Positions 12,646 through 27,186 of a stretch of 64,000 bases of DNA are shown here, in pieces; the stretch's first letter is position 1; each line of letters begins with the position of its first letter. Under the pieces are notes generated by a model that worked only from the letters and a program-made list of their open reading frames with translations, made no database searches and was not told where the DNA came from. A program made the translations under genes and the position numbers. This stretch comes from Tetrahymena thermophila SB210 (Eukaryota > Ciliophora > Oligohymenophorea > Hymenostomatida > Tetrahymenidae), in assembly GCF_000189635.1 (NCBI RefSeq), contig NW_002476426.1, positions 558,001 through 622,000 on the forward strand. Reading direction: 5' to 3'.

Positions 12646-15600
12646 ATGTCTATGAAAAAATATAAATTAGAAAGAAGAAGCCCTATTTAATAAGGTCAAC
12701 CATCTTAGAATTAATCTGATGAGTATATTTTTAGCTTATAGAAGTTTTTATAAAAATTCATTAATTAGATAATTTGATAAGTATTTATAAAATTCACATT
12801 ATATTATGTATTTTAGATAATTTATCAGGCAAAAACTTTAAGAAAATTAGAGAAAACAGCAATTACAAACTATCTAGCCTCAGCATTTAACTTAATATTA
12901 GGTATTTGATTATTCTAAAACCCCTCAAGAAAGATATGAAGCAAATTCATTGGGTAACAACAATCTATAAGCAGGTTCATTTTCAGCAAAATATAATTAG
13001 GTTCCTCCTAATAGCATTGATAATATTAAAAATAACTTATAAAGATATAGACCTCCTTCTAACAATTCTACTTAACAAAAGCTACATTCTAGTATCAACG
13101 AAGATATGTATCCTTCTAAATTATAGTAGCCAATTTAACAATAAAGTGAAGATAGCAACTATAGAGTTTTGAATGAACCCTTGCAGCAAGATCTAAAAAA
13201 ATACAATTCAAGCTAGCAATAAAACTCTTCTTTTAATTCTAATGGAAGGAGGACGCCAGCAACAAATAGCTCCTAAGGTAAATATAATATGAATGATAGC
13301 GAAAACTATCAAGAGCCTCTTCAAAACTAAAAAAAGCTTATGAATTATCTTGACAAACAATTTAATAATAGCAATCATACAACTTAGGTTGGCTTAAAAG
13401 GTAGTGAATAAATAGGAGGATATAAGTCTAATAGTCAGCATTCTAACTATCAAAAGTACTAAAATCTTTAACTAAATAATAGTGGCAACAATGATTAATA
13501 TTTTTTAGATTCAACATAATAATATTTAAACAATAATCATGATATACAAAATATTCAAAACCAAAATTAACAAAGCAGTTTTACTTCATATGGAGGTAGC
13601 AACAAAGGGATTAAGTATTTAAATAACTCGTATTAAGATATGATAGATGAAGTAGAAATGAATGCTTAAAATGTTACTTAATAATAAAAAGCTAAAACAA
13701 ACTAATATTATGATTATAACACATATGCAAACCGTGATTCTTTAAGTATGAAAGCTATAGATAATCCTCTAGTTGCTATTCCTTAATCTATTAATTATTC
13801 AAAAGGATCTCCATAAGGTAGAGATATTGAAAACAAGTACGTCAGTGCATCTTCATAGCGTAGAATATCTTCTCAAAATTCATACAATCGCAATAAGGGA
13901 AGTAACTAAAAGCATTTCGAAGGATCTAGAGTCAATAAATATATACACGAAACAGAAGGTTCTCCTGGAAGACCTAAAATGCCCCCTCTTCCTCATCAAA
14001 ATAAAAAGAGAGATGGATTTAATGATTATTTAAAAGAAGTAAAAGCTCCTTAGCAAATAATTTCAAATTATTCTCCTTCATCTAGTAAAGCGAATAATAA
14101 TTTTCCAGAAGCAAATTCTACAATGCCTTCAAACTATTAAGTAATTTTTAAGAAATATATTTTTAATTAAAAAGAGCACAATTAATTTAAATCACATTAT
14201 CGAATTTAGTTCATTCATATTCGAAATATAATTAATTAATTATTTAATAAAATACCTTAGATTTAGTAATATACAGATTATAATAATTTTTTGGAGTCAA
14301 ATATTGATAACTCAAAGAAAAACGACTTATCTTTGTTAAATGCAAGTAGCCCTGAAATAAATTAAATTTAACCAGACTTAAATATAGAATTCTAAATTAT
14401 TAAGTCCAGACTCTAGGAAGTAGAGAAAAAAAACGAATCTATTATGAATTAATTAATTTAAATATCCCCAAATATTATAGACCCAAATAACACTTCGTTG
14501 AGTATACCACCTTAAGGAAAGTAAGTTAACTCTACTAAGAGGTACTAATCTTCATCTCCTGAATAACGATATTAAAAAGCAAGAAAAGACTAAAATAATT
14601 AATTAAATTTGCAACCATTTTAGGAAAAGCAATCAATAATGCCACATTCATCGTAAATATTTACACTATTTTGTATTTTTAATTAATTCATTTATATTTT
14701 AAATAATGTTTAGCTAGGTAAATAAGGTGCCTTTTGGATAGAGGTCTAGTAGCTAAAATAACAGTTCTATAAAGAGAGAGTAAGTTATTCCAGAATTTTA
14801 TATAAATAGTGATATGAGAGTAAAAGCAGTTGATTTACCTTCAAATAAGAAAATGAAAAATGCAGCTCTTAACAGAAGTTTGGAAGAAGATTTATATATA
14901 AGAAACTTTTCAAGCAACAAAAAAGATCTTGAAGATCTATCATTAAGATTTGATAAAGATGGACTTTAAAACTACATGATTAATGAAAACAGAATGCTAA
15001 AGCAAGAAAATGAGTATTTAAAGCTGAAAATTGAAAGGTGTGAAAAAGAGATTAAAGAGAAAAAGAGAATTGTTGAAGATAATGATGCTTACTATAAAAA
15101 GCTTTTTGAAGAAAAAGTTGAAGGTATTTAAGTGCTCAGAGAAGAGAATAAATAATTGCAACTTTAGATTCATAATTTGGAATTAAAGTCATATGATAAA
15201 AAGAAGAATCTTTAAAAGCTCTACAGAATTATCACTGAAAAAGACGATGAAAATAAAAAATTGAAATATTAACTTCAATAGAAGGAATAAATAGATAGAG
15301 AAAGTTTAAATTAAGCAATATAGAGTATAGAAGAATAGCTTAATTAGAAGATGCAATTATTTATTGAAGATTTGGCATATAAGGAAAGGATTATTGAAAA
15401 TCTTTAAGTAAATTTATTTTATGATGTATTCAATTTAAAAACATTAAATGATTTTTAATTTAAAGGATTAAATTTAAGTTCTGTAGAATATTATTCAAAA
15501 TGAAAAGATGAGAGGCGAACAGATAAATAATGTTTTCTAAAATTAATAGGAAACTGAATAACCTATAAGCGATAAACTCATTGAACTAAGATAAAAAAGA

Positions 15601-18600
15601 GAAGATCTATTATCTATTCTATAGAATAATAATAATTATGATTAATATGGAAATGAAAATGAATAGTAGCAAAACTTAAATGATATCAAAGAGCTTCTTG
15701 GTTTTATAGACTAAGAAATAGAAAATGAGATCTAATTCTTAAATAATATCAATTAATAATAAAAACAAGAGGTTGATAACCAGAATGATTAGTAAGTATT
15801 TGCTCAAGATATTCCTACTTCTTTAAAAGAATAACTTTAGAAGGAAATATAATAGCTTAAAGATCAAAGCATTTTAGAATTACAACAATATAATGAAGAA
15901 GTTATTTAGTAACTCAAAAATATTTTAAATGAGGAAGAATTAGATAACATAGATGATGGATTTGAAAGAATCTAAATTAAGCTGTAGCATGCAAGACAGG
16001 AACTAGATTAAGAACAAGCAAATAAAATAATTGAATTAGAAAAAAAACTTTTGATTAAATAAGATGAAACAGGCAGATTAGAAAGCTAAATTAAAGAATT
16101 GTAATAATTAGTTAAAAAGCAAAATAAATAAAATAGCTCTCCAAAAATATAGAATTAATAGCAGGATTCAAGAAATTATACTGTATCTGCTGCTGTGGAA
16201 ACAGAAGAAGATTAAAAATTAATAAATTCTTTATAAAATTAAATTTAAAAACTAAAGTAAGAAATTTAAAAAGCAAACACAGATTTTAACATCATTAAAG
16301 ATGACAATAAAAGCTTTGTTAGCTAAATTGAAATATTGAAAAAATAAAATTAATTATTAGAAACTTAAAATCAAAATGTATAAAAAAATATTTAAACTTT
16401 GGAACAAACTATCAAGACACTTAATGAACAGAATAAAAGCCTGCAAAAGGAAAAAGAAAGTATTTCAAAAAATCTTCAACAAAAAACATAAAATTTAGCT
16501 AAGTCAGAAGACTAAGTTGCACAGTTTAAAAATGAAAATAAATTATATTAAGAAAAGTGTGGAATTCTTGAAAAAAGAATCAAAGAACTTGAAGAAACAA
16601 AAAAAAAATCTAGCACACCAAGTGCTGGAACTTCTCCTAATTCAAAAGGAAAGAATTAGAATACTCAATAATAATAGCAGTAATTATAATAATATATTAA
16701 AGATTGCGAGTAGCTTAAATAGCTTTTGATTGAATATGAGTAAAAGTTTTTAGAAAAAGAAGAAGATAAAAGTAAACTTTTAGCTGAAATCGAAGATCTA
16801 AAATCAAAATTAGAAGAAGCTGTTACTATTATTAAATAATAAGAGGAGGAAAATGGTAAAATAAAATAAAATAATTAAAATTCAACAAGTTTTTTAAAAG
16901 AAAAATTAAAAGAAGAGATCGAACAAAATCTGAAGAGAGTTAAGGATCTGGAAAAAGAGAAAGAGGATATTGCAAATGAGCAATAAGATAAGATTGAGTT
17001 ATATTAGAATTCTCTTTCAGAAAAGTAGCAAGAAATAGATGAATTAATAAGCAAAAACAATAATCTGAATGAGTTGATTGACTAGTATCAAAGAGAGATT
17101 AAAAAGTGTAAAGAAAAGATGGAGGAAATTAAAAAAATGTAGGAAAAAGTTAATTTGGACTAATAAAAAAATATGTAAGATTAGTTGGCTTAAAAAAATA
17201 AATTAATTGAAATGATGAAAAATGACAGCTTAGATGATAAAGAAGAGATAGAATTATTAAAATAAGAAATCGAGGAACTTAAACAATAGCTACAAGCAAC
17301 CTAATCAAAGCCTTTGTCTTCTAGCAGATAAGAATCTTAATATAAAGAATTTTAACAAAAAGAAGAAGAATTTAAGAAGCTCATTAAGCAATAAAATGAA
17401 AAAATAGCTAAAATGGAGTAAGATTGCTTATAGAAGATGGAGTTTGAAGAGGAAATAGCAAGATTGTAACAAGAACTTCAAAGTGCACTTGATTCTCACA
17501 ATGACAGTGGTAAAAAATAAAACCAAAGCATTGACTAGATAATAAATGATTAAGATATAGATGGTCTATAAAATAAAAGAAATTAGCAGAATTCTTTTGA
17601 AGATTTGCAAGAAAGAGTAAAAGAGCTTGAAGAAGAAAATAATGATCTAAGAGAAATTTAAAATGAGAGAGATTGTCTACAGTAGTAAATTTAAGAAATT
17701 ATAGATAAAAATAAAGAAGAAACAGATTAGCTTTAGTCAACTGTAAGGCTACTTACTTAACAGATTTAAAAAAATTAAATTGATTCAGAAAAGATAATTT
17801 AGAATTTACAAAATGAAATTGGTAGTATGACACAATTTATTAAATAGTAAGAATAATTAATTTAATAGCAAAATGCTGAACATGATTAAAAAGAAATAGA
17901 GTTTAGATAAATTATCAAAGAAAAGGATAATTATATATTCACATAAAGAGATTAAATTGAATAAATCACTGATTAAATTAAAGAAAAAAATAACCAATTA
18001 ATTTAAATGTAAGAAAATATAGAAGAATTAAAGTAAAACTATGAACAATAACTTTAAATAAATAATGATTAGATAAGCAATTCAAATTAAAATTTCTAGA
18101 TACAAATTGAAAATTTATAAAAACTTAGAGAAGAAGAAGAAAAGTATTAAAACTCTAATTTATCTGATTTAAATAATCAAATCTAGGAATTAAATCAAGC
18201 TTTGAGTTAAAAAGAAGAAGAATTGTAAGAAATTAATATGAAATAGTCAGTAATCTAATAAAGTTATGAAAATAAGATTAAAGAACTTGAATAAAATTGT
18301 CTATAAATCTTTGAATAAAAGGAAGAGTTGTAGATAAGAATTAGTTAATTAGATGAAGAAATAGCTGATCTTAAATCTGTTGAAAAGAAAAGCTTTGAAG
18401 AATAAACAGAATCTACAAAATCCTTAGAAAATACAATTAAAGAATTAGAAAATTAAATAAATTAATTAAATGAATAAAATAAAAAATAAAATGAATAACT
18501 TGTTTAACAAAATTAAATTATAGCTTAATAAGATGAATAAATTAATGAACAAACTGAATAAATTACTTAATTAAACTTATAAAATAATTAATAAAATGAA

Positions 18601-21600
18601 TAAATTATTGAATAAAATTAACAAATAATTTCATAAAACGATAAAATAGATCAGTAAAATGAAGAAATTAATGAACTAAATGAATAAATCAAACTAAAAA
18701 ATGAATAGATAAATAAATTAGATGAATAAATTAAATAGTTAGAAGAAGTATTAAATTAATTAAATAGTTAAATTAAACAAAAAGACCTTGATTTAGAATA
18801 CAAAAATTAATTGTTTGATAATTTGAAATTATAATATGAAGAACAAGGTCAATTGTTGCATAATCATTAAGAGAAACTTAAAAGTAATACAATTAAATTA
18901 GATGAATAAAATTCAATGATTGAAGAAAACTAATAATTAATTTCTTAGCTAAGAACTTAGTTAGAAAATTCATTGAAAGAAAATTCACACTCCCTCAACG
19001 AATAAGAGAACAGCATCAATCAATTGAATTGCGAACTTCTGTAAATGGGTCAAGATAAGCAATAATTATAAGGACTAATTCATTAATTAAAAGAAGAAAA
19101 TAGTAATTTAAATGAGGATTTAAAATAAAAATTAAATATAATTTCTGAATCATAGTAATTAATAAAAGAAAAGTCTGATATAGCTGAAGAGTTAAAGTAA
19201 AATTTAACTAATTAGCTATAAAAATAGTAAGAATACATATAATCAATTTAATAGTTACAAGAAGAGCTTAAGGAAAGCTAAGAGTTAAATGAAAAACATA
19301 TAAATAAAATTAAATAATTAGAAGAATAGTTATAATAAAATACTGAAAAAATTGATAACTTAGAAGAAAATATTTAGAAATTAATATCTGATAAAGAGTA
19401 GTTTGAGATAAATAACAAATAACTACAAGATTAAATAAACCAATAAGATTAACTAATAGAGTCATTTGAAGAACAATTTTAAAAGTAATTAGATTCTGAA
19501 AGTAAATTAAAACTTTAAGCTACCAACTTAGAAGAAAGTCTTAAAGAAGCTTAGTAAAAAGAAATCTTGTTAGAATAAAATTTAACACAATAGCTAGAAT
19601 CTAAAAATAGTGAAATTGATTCTTTGGTATAAAAAATAAAATAAAATGAAGAAGAAATTGTCGTCCTAAATAATAATTTAGAATAAATTAAAGAGTCACA
19701 TAATGAAATAACTTAAAAATTAGAAAATACAGAGTAATTATTGAAATAATCAGAATAAGATTTGAATAGTTCTTAAAAACTAGTTGAATAACTTGAGTAA
19801 AATTTAGAAAAAATAAATTCAGAGAATACACATGCAATTTAAGAGTACGAAGAGAAAATTAAATAATTGAACTCTTAAGTTGAATCATTAAATAATGAAA
19901 AAGATTCATTGGCAAGCTAATTTATGGACTCAGATGCTTAAAATCAAGATATTCAATTAAAATTATAAAGTTTATAAACTGAATTAGAAAGCAAAATTGA
20001 AAAAGAAAAACAATAAGCAGCATTGATTAAAGAAAAACAAAATTTAATTGATGAAAAAGAGTAAGCAATTTAATTATTATCTACAGAATATGAATAAAGA
20101 GAGGAATAAAGCTAACAAGTTAATAAATAGCTTCAGCACAAATTAGAAGCATTAGAAGAGAGATTAACATCTAAAATTGAAGAATTAAAGATATAAAATG
20201 AATAAAATTAGGAGTTATAAAATAAATTAGAGGATTTAATTTAAGAGACCCAACAAAAAATAGAAAAAATAAATGATTAACACCAGTTAGGTTTATAAGA
20301 GAAAGATAATTATTACTAAGAATTGTTAAAATAAAAAGAATAAGAGCAAATGAATCTTTTGAATGACTAGCTTAGTGAAAAGCAAAAGTAAGAGGAATTT
20401 ATGAAGTGCATGCAATAATAAGAATAGAGATTCTAAGAGCAACTATAGATCACCCAGTAGAATGCTTAAGATCTCGTTTAGCAAAAAGAAATACATTATA
20501 AGGAAATAATTTCTATGAAAGATGAAGATCTGATGAAAAGAAAATAAGAAATACATGAAAAAGAAGAAATTAAATAATAATTGGAAGAAAAGATCTTTAA
20601 TTTGTAAAATGAGCTGTAAAATTTAAAAGAAGAGATTCTATAAAAAAATAATGATATTCATAGGTAAGAAGATATTTAAATTTCATTAAATAAGCAAATT
20701 GATGAGTTAAAGAAAAATTTATAAGAAAGTTTATAAAAATAAGAAGAAAGTGCTTTGATTTTATTAGAAAGGGAAAATAACATTAAATAACAAGAGCAAG
20801 CTTAGGTTTCTTAAAATAAGGAAATTGATCAATTAAAGAATAAATTATAAGAAAATGAATAAAAATAGAATGAAATGGCATTAATTTTGTAAGATAAAGA
20901 GCATGTTATGAAGGAATAAGAAGAAAAATTAATTTCTTTAAACAATGAAATAAATAACTTAAATAATACTTTAAAAGAAAACTTATAAAAAGTAAGTGAA
21001 AGAGATTTAGTTTTATTAGAAAAAGAAAAAGACATCTCCGAATTATAAGAATAAATTGTTTAATTACAAGATAAAATATCATCATCAGAATTATAGATTA
21101 CTTAGCTCCAGTCAAATTCTATTAATAAGGAAGAAGAGTTAAATAGTAAATTAGCTTAATAAGCATCAGATAATTAAAATTAATTAAAGTTAATAGAAGA
21201 TTTGAAAAATTAAATTTAAGAGTTAGAAAAAAGTATTGATTCATTAGAGCAACTAAAAATAAATGAATTATAAGATTAAAAGAATAATTATGAGTTATCA
21301 ATTAAAAATTTTGAAGAAGAAATTAAAAAAATAAAACAAGACTATGAAACTAAAATATAAGAAAACAGCTAAATTATTGAAGAATTAAATGTATAAATTA
21401 AATCATTTGAATAATAACTTGAATTATAAAAAATTTAAAACAAACAATAATTAAGTGATCATGAAGAATATGTCAAGTAACTTTAAGAGGAATTTAACAA
21501 TAAGAAATTAGAATTACAAAAAGAATATGAAACAAAAGCAGGTGCTTCTTTTTCAGAAATAGAATAGTTACATAATTAAAAAATTAATAAAATGCAAGAA

Positions 21601-24600
21601 GAATTTGAAGAAAAGCATAAAAATATGAAAGATTCATTATAAAGCGAAATAAAAAAATTACAAGAAGATTTAGAGGCATAAATCTAAGAAAATAAAAAAC
21701 TCAATTTACAAATTTAAGAATTAGATTCTGAATTATTGAATGCTAAGGAATAAAAATAGAAAATATCATAAGAAGTAGATGAAACTTTACAAAAAAATGT
21801 TGAACTTAATGATAAAATTTAGTAGTAAATTGAATAAATAAATAATTTGTTGAGTAAGTAAAATGAAGAAAGGCAGTCTCATCAAGATGAAATCAATTTA
21901 CTTCAAGAAAAGTTTGAAAAATAATTGGAAGAAGTATAAAAATAAAATCAAGTAAAATTAGAATAATCACACTCTGAAGTAGAATAATCTCATCAAAGTG
22001 AAATTTAGCAACTTTTATAAAATCAACAAGAAGCAATTTTAAAGCTTAAGAATGAATTAACTGAGCAGCTAAGCAAAGTCTAATAAGAAAATGATTTGTT
22101 AGAAAAGTAGTTAAGAGCAAAAGAATCAGAAGAAGAATAATTAAATGATAAATTGAGCTAATAATATGATCAAATTCAGGAAAAAGAGTCAGATTTAGTA
22201 AGTTTAAAAGAAGAGAACAACAAATTAATATAAAAAGTATAAAACTTTGAAAAGATAAAAAATGAATTGGTTGAAGAAAATAACTAATTAAAGCAAAATA
22301 TTGTTGAGCTTGAAAATAGTTCAGCTGAAATTTCTGCAAATTTAGAGAAGCTAATATAAGAAAATTAAGACAAAGAATAGCAAATCTATGACTTTAATGA
22401 CAACTTGCAACAAAAGGAATCACAAATTTAAGAACTTAATTCTAAAATTTTGTAAATTGAGGAAAAATATTAAACTCAAATTTAAGAGCTAGAGAAAAAC
22501 CATCAAGTAAAAATAAAAGATTTGGCAGATAAATTCACAGTTTGTGAAGATACTCTTGTTTTATAAGAAAAGTAGTTTTAAGAAAAGCTATCTAATTTAC
22601 AAGAAAAATATAATTTAGAGTAGACTAATTATGAATCTTTGTAAATAGATCACCAAAATATTTAATCTCAATTAAATTTACTTTAGGAGGAGCTATAAAA
22701 GCAAATAGAGGGAAATCATATCCTAAGCTAGAAATAACAAGAAGAAAAAGATTTAGTTTCTGAAAACTCATAAAACCTTTAATAGCAAAATTTAGATTTA
22801 CATAAAGAAAATGAAGAAAGTAAAGCAAAAATCTAACAAATGAAAGAAAAACTCTCACAATTAGAAGAATAAATTGAAAAAGTAAATGATGATAAATAAA
22901 AATCATAAGAAGAAAACGAGAAGATGAGAATTGAAAAAGAAACTGAGATTGAAGAAAAAGAAAAGGAAATTCAAAAATTAAAAGTATAAATTTAAGATTT
23001 GGAAGGAGTTATGGAAGAATAAACGCAATAGATACAAACTGCAAATGTTGAAGTTGAGAAATTTAAGAAAGATTTAGATGAGAGATATAATTAGATAGCT
23101 TTTTTGGAAGATATACTTAAATAATTAGAGGAAGAAAAAAATAACTTGTAAAACACTTTGAATGAGTGTGATAATGCTCTAATTTAAGAAAGAAACGAAA
23201 GAGCAACTGTTGAAGAAACAATTAATCTTTTAAACGATAAAATTACTAATTTATAAATAGAAAGAGAAGATAATTTAGAAATTATTGAAAAACTAAAAGC
23301 AGACTTGTTGCAGTCTCAACCTTAAAAACAAAACAGCTCACCAATTAAATTATCATTACCATAAACAAGCAGCTAAGCTGGTTCATCTTCTGCTTAAAAG
23401 TAATAAATAGATTAGCTTACATTTGCTAACGCTGAACTTCTTGACTAAATAAATGAACTAGAATTAGAAATAAAAGAATATCAAAGAGAGAAAGAAGAAA
23501 TTTTAGATGAAAACGATAAGTTAACTAAAGAAATAGAATTACTTAAGGGTTTGCAAGGTGAACAACCAGTCAATAGAAAAGTTGAGCTTATAGAAGATAG
23601 AGAAATCATGGAGTAAGAACTTTAATAACTTAACTAAGAGTAATAAGTTTAAAAGCAAAAGCGTGCTAGTTTATAGAACGAAATGTCTGACTTAAAATCT
23701 ATTCTAGAATAAAATATAGTTGTTATCCAAACTCTTGAAGAAGAAATTGTCAATTATAAGAAGAAATTGGCTGAAAAAGAAGAAAGTTTACAATTGAAGC
23801 AGGTTGCTAATGATTAAAATAGTGAGAGATTCTCAAAGATTGAAGAAGAGTTAGATATTTCCAAGCATGAAAACCAAAATTTAAAGAATCAAATTACTTA
23901 GTTGGAATAATAACTATCTGAGAAGGATTATCATTTGGAGCAATAGCACAACAGCATTTGTGAACTCTCTGCTATGATTGAGAAATTTGAAAATCAAAAG
24001 AGTGATGCTGAAGTGATCGAAAATCTAAAGCAAATGCACACAGATAAAATGAAAAAGTTAGTAAAAGAACACAACGAGGCATTAGCTTCAAAAGATAAAG
24101 AAATCAAATAACTCACATCTTTAATTAAAAATATAAATGAAGTAAACGAGGAGCAAAATAAAACAATATCTTCTTTCGAATAAAAGCACAAGTCACTAAT
24201 TGCTGAAAGATTCGAATTGCAAAATACCATTTAAGAGCTCAAAGACTCTTTATAACAGAAGGAAGAGTAAATATAATTGTTTGAGAAGAAAAATGATGAA
24301 ATGCAAGCAGAGACTTAAGATACGCTTAAGTAGTAAAAAGAATTAAATCAGTAATTAGAGACTCTTAAAGAAAAACTCAGCCATTTCTAAACAAATATGA
24401 CTAATCCCAGCGAAAAGCTTTCGTCTGAAGAAGATGCTATTGGTTATTAATCAGCTAAAAGTAATTTAAAAAAAACTAACATATAATTAATAAATAAATG
24501 TATTTAAAATATTATTTTTAAATAGGGTATGAAGATTAAATCAGAGAGTTATAGGAAGAAATTCAGAAAAGAACTAGAGAAAAAGAATAGTTGAGAACTG

Positions 24601-26213
24601 AAAAAGAAATTGAGTGCATTGGACTTAAACAAGAAATGGATAGACTTCAAAAACTTTGTGATAGACTAACTGAGTAAGAAGAATCTTAAAAGTAATTGAA
24701 AGAGGTTTTAGAAGATCATAAAAATGATGCAATCTAAAAACTAAACAAAGAAAAAGAAAAAAATAAAGAAATGAAGAAATACTTGGAAGAAGCTCACTAG
24801 GAAATAGAATAGCTTAGAAAAAATAGACATGAAAAGCATGAAAAGGATGGAGATAATGATCATCATTAGAGAAAACTAAGCTCTAAAGAGGATGAAGAAG
24901 ATGCTGTATACTAAAAATACAAAGAACTAGAAGAAAAACTCACCAAAATCCTAACAGAAAAGAAATAATTAGAAGATCAAAACAAGAGTTTGCAAAGTGA
25001 ACTCTAAAATAAAAGTATTTACGACAACGAATCTTTTTATGAATTTTAAAATAAGCTATTAAAGTCTAAGCAAGAATTGGAAGATAAAATAGAGCTTGAA
25101 TAGTAGTTAGAAATATGTTTAGAGAGACTTGTTAATGAAGGAGAGCTGGATCTAATGGACTTAAATAACAGTAGGATCTGCAATAATCTTGTCAAGATTC
25201 AATAAAACTTTAAAGAATTCTATTAGTAAAGCATTTTTAATTATAAAATAATGCAATATTTATATCATTTTTAATTTAACCTAGATTTAAAGAAAAGTTT
25301 GGCTCAAAGCACTAAGACGAACTCAAAAAGATAGCTTAAACATATCAGTCGTAGCTGATTGTAAAAGAAAAATAAATAAAAGAATTATAAAAATATAAAG
25401 AAATGTACTTAAAACCTGTGCTTAATTCAGAAGAAAATAGAGATCCATTTAATTGTACAAAAATAAAGATCTAATAAAAGGAACTTCATTCTCGTCCTGA
25501 TACAGGAGTAAATAAAATAAATTTTGATTATTAAACTTGAATTAATCTAATTTTTATTTTTTAACAGAGAAAGAGCGAAATGAGCAATGGCTAAAAGGAT
25601 GAGTAGCTTGAATATTAAATGCTTGAGATAGAGTCTCTTAAAAATGAAAATATTTTACTTAAAAGTGAAATAGATCAGCTAAAGCAAGAACTTGAAGATA
25701 ACGAATAGATCTAAAATAACTTTATGGCAGAATAAAGAAGAAAAAATAAAGAACTATAGGAGAAAGAATAGAAGATATAGGAATTAATATCTCAACAAAA
25801 TCAGCAAAAGATATAATCAAGCAATAGATTGAATATGTCTTCTTCTAACTTGAATAGCGAAGTAACAAAAATGAGGCAATAAATGGAACACAAAGATAAA
25901 TTAATTTAGCAATTACAATCATAAATAAATGTTACTCAAGACTCATCAATCAAGCACTCCCTTAAAGCTCTTTTCCCTACATATATAGATTCTTTATTAA
26001 ACTCAAAGTAAATTTTTTTGTTCACTATAAATTTGAATTAATTAAATTTATATTAAATAAAGGGACAAGAAGATATCTTAAGAAAATGACTCATATTTGA
26101 CCCTCATTCTTAATATGTTAGAATATTCAGAAAAAGAAAAGAATGAGATCAAGTAAAAAATGGATAAAGCAAAGAATCAAAAAGGAGGTTTCCTAGGATT
26201 TTTCAAAAATTGA
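12646..26213 (+). CDS. Giant coiled-coil protein with GRIP-like C-terminus (candidate golgin)
   Basis: Nine exons with fully consistent phases: 12646-12722, 12829-14140, 14261-14652, 14714-15407, 15487-24460, 24526-25225, 25285-25507, 25568-26007, 26063-26213 (TGA). The joined frame is 12,963 nt, 4,320 residues. Residues 1 to ~650 are disordered and rich in N, Q, S, Y. From about residue 690 to 4,240 the protein is an almost unbroken E/K/Q/L/I coiled coil; exon 5 alone is 8,974 nt. At 18430-18780 it becomes a near-periodic NEQI-type repeat. The C-terminus (from ~4251) reads SIKHSLKALFPTYIDSL, then SYLTLILNMLEYSEKEKNEI and GGFLGFFKN, matching the two-part layout of a GRIP domain, which anchors golgins to the trans-Golgi through Arl1. 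The usual GRIP tyrosine in the first helix is a serine here. Tether function is inference; a cytoskeletal or basal-body rod is the alternative. Confidence 0.88.
18430..18790 (+). repeat. Degenerate NEQI-type heptad repeat in the giant coiled coil
   Basis: Within exon 5 the translation cycles through units such as QNEQI, QNQQI, QTEQI and LNEQI with 7- to 10-residue spacing, encoded by tandem GAATAAATT-like DNA. Most glutamines here are TAA. This is the most repetitive part of the gene and a likely site of length variation. Confidence 0.7.
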
Positions 26214-27186
26214 AAACTAATTTAACTTTAAAAGATAATTAAATTATATAAAATTTTTAATTTATTTGCAAAAAATAAAAAGCATCAAAATAAATAGTAA
26301 ATATTAACTATTTTTATTTGTAAAACTTTCATTTATAAATGTATATAAATCCAAAATTATTACTAAAATTTAAAAAGCTTTTTATAACTATAAATAAATT
26401 TAAAAGCAAAAGTCAAATAATTGTGAATATATTTGTTCAAAACTTATTTGATAATAAATTAAAAAAGCATATTTAATTTAAAAAGTATGAAATTTATAAA
26501 TAGCAAATTCTTTTCTGAAATATGTTGGTTTGTTATAAAACTTTAATTTAATAAAATAAATGTAACAAATTTAGTATTATTTTTTTTAATAATCAAAGTA
26601 TTCAATAAAATTTTATGTTCCTAAAACAATGATCTGAAAGAGCTGCAATTAATCATTTGTTATTTTTTTGGGGTTAGCTCAAATTCTTGTTTAGGACTTA
26701 TATGGGAATATATTTATTGTTAAAATTAAATTCATTTTTTATCTACATTTAACACTTTTAATTAATTTCAAACTAAATTTTAATAAAGAATTTATTGATT
26801 CTGATACTTTTACAAGAAATATATTTTTTATATATTTATGCTTTCTATTTTTTATAATCTAACAATAAATAATTAATTATGAGTTTTTAAAAATAAAAGT
26901 TTTATTAATAATTGTGAAATCTTTAGGAAAATTGTTTGGATTTATATTGTCTAATATGTAAAACTTTAATAAAATTAATTTTAATTATTATTTATTAGAT
27001 AAAAATGTATCAATTTATTAACAATTTTTGATAAAAATTTGGATACAAATTTATTTTTTAATTTAAGAATTTAATAATATTTAACAACATAATATATTAA
27101 AATAATAATAAACCAATAAATTATTACATTAACTAATTTCAATACAAATAAATTTAAATAATTTTATTTTTATGTTTAAATTAAAA
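26214..27186. other. Convergent intergenic gap
   Basis: AT-rich region between the 3' ends of the giant gene and the MFS gene. Nothing coding recognised. Confidence 0.5.
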
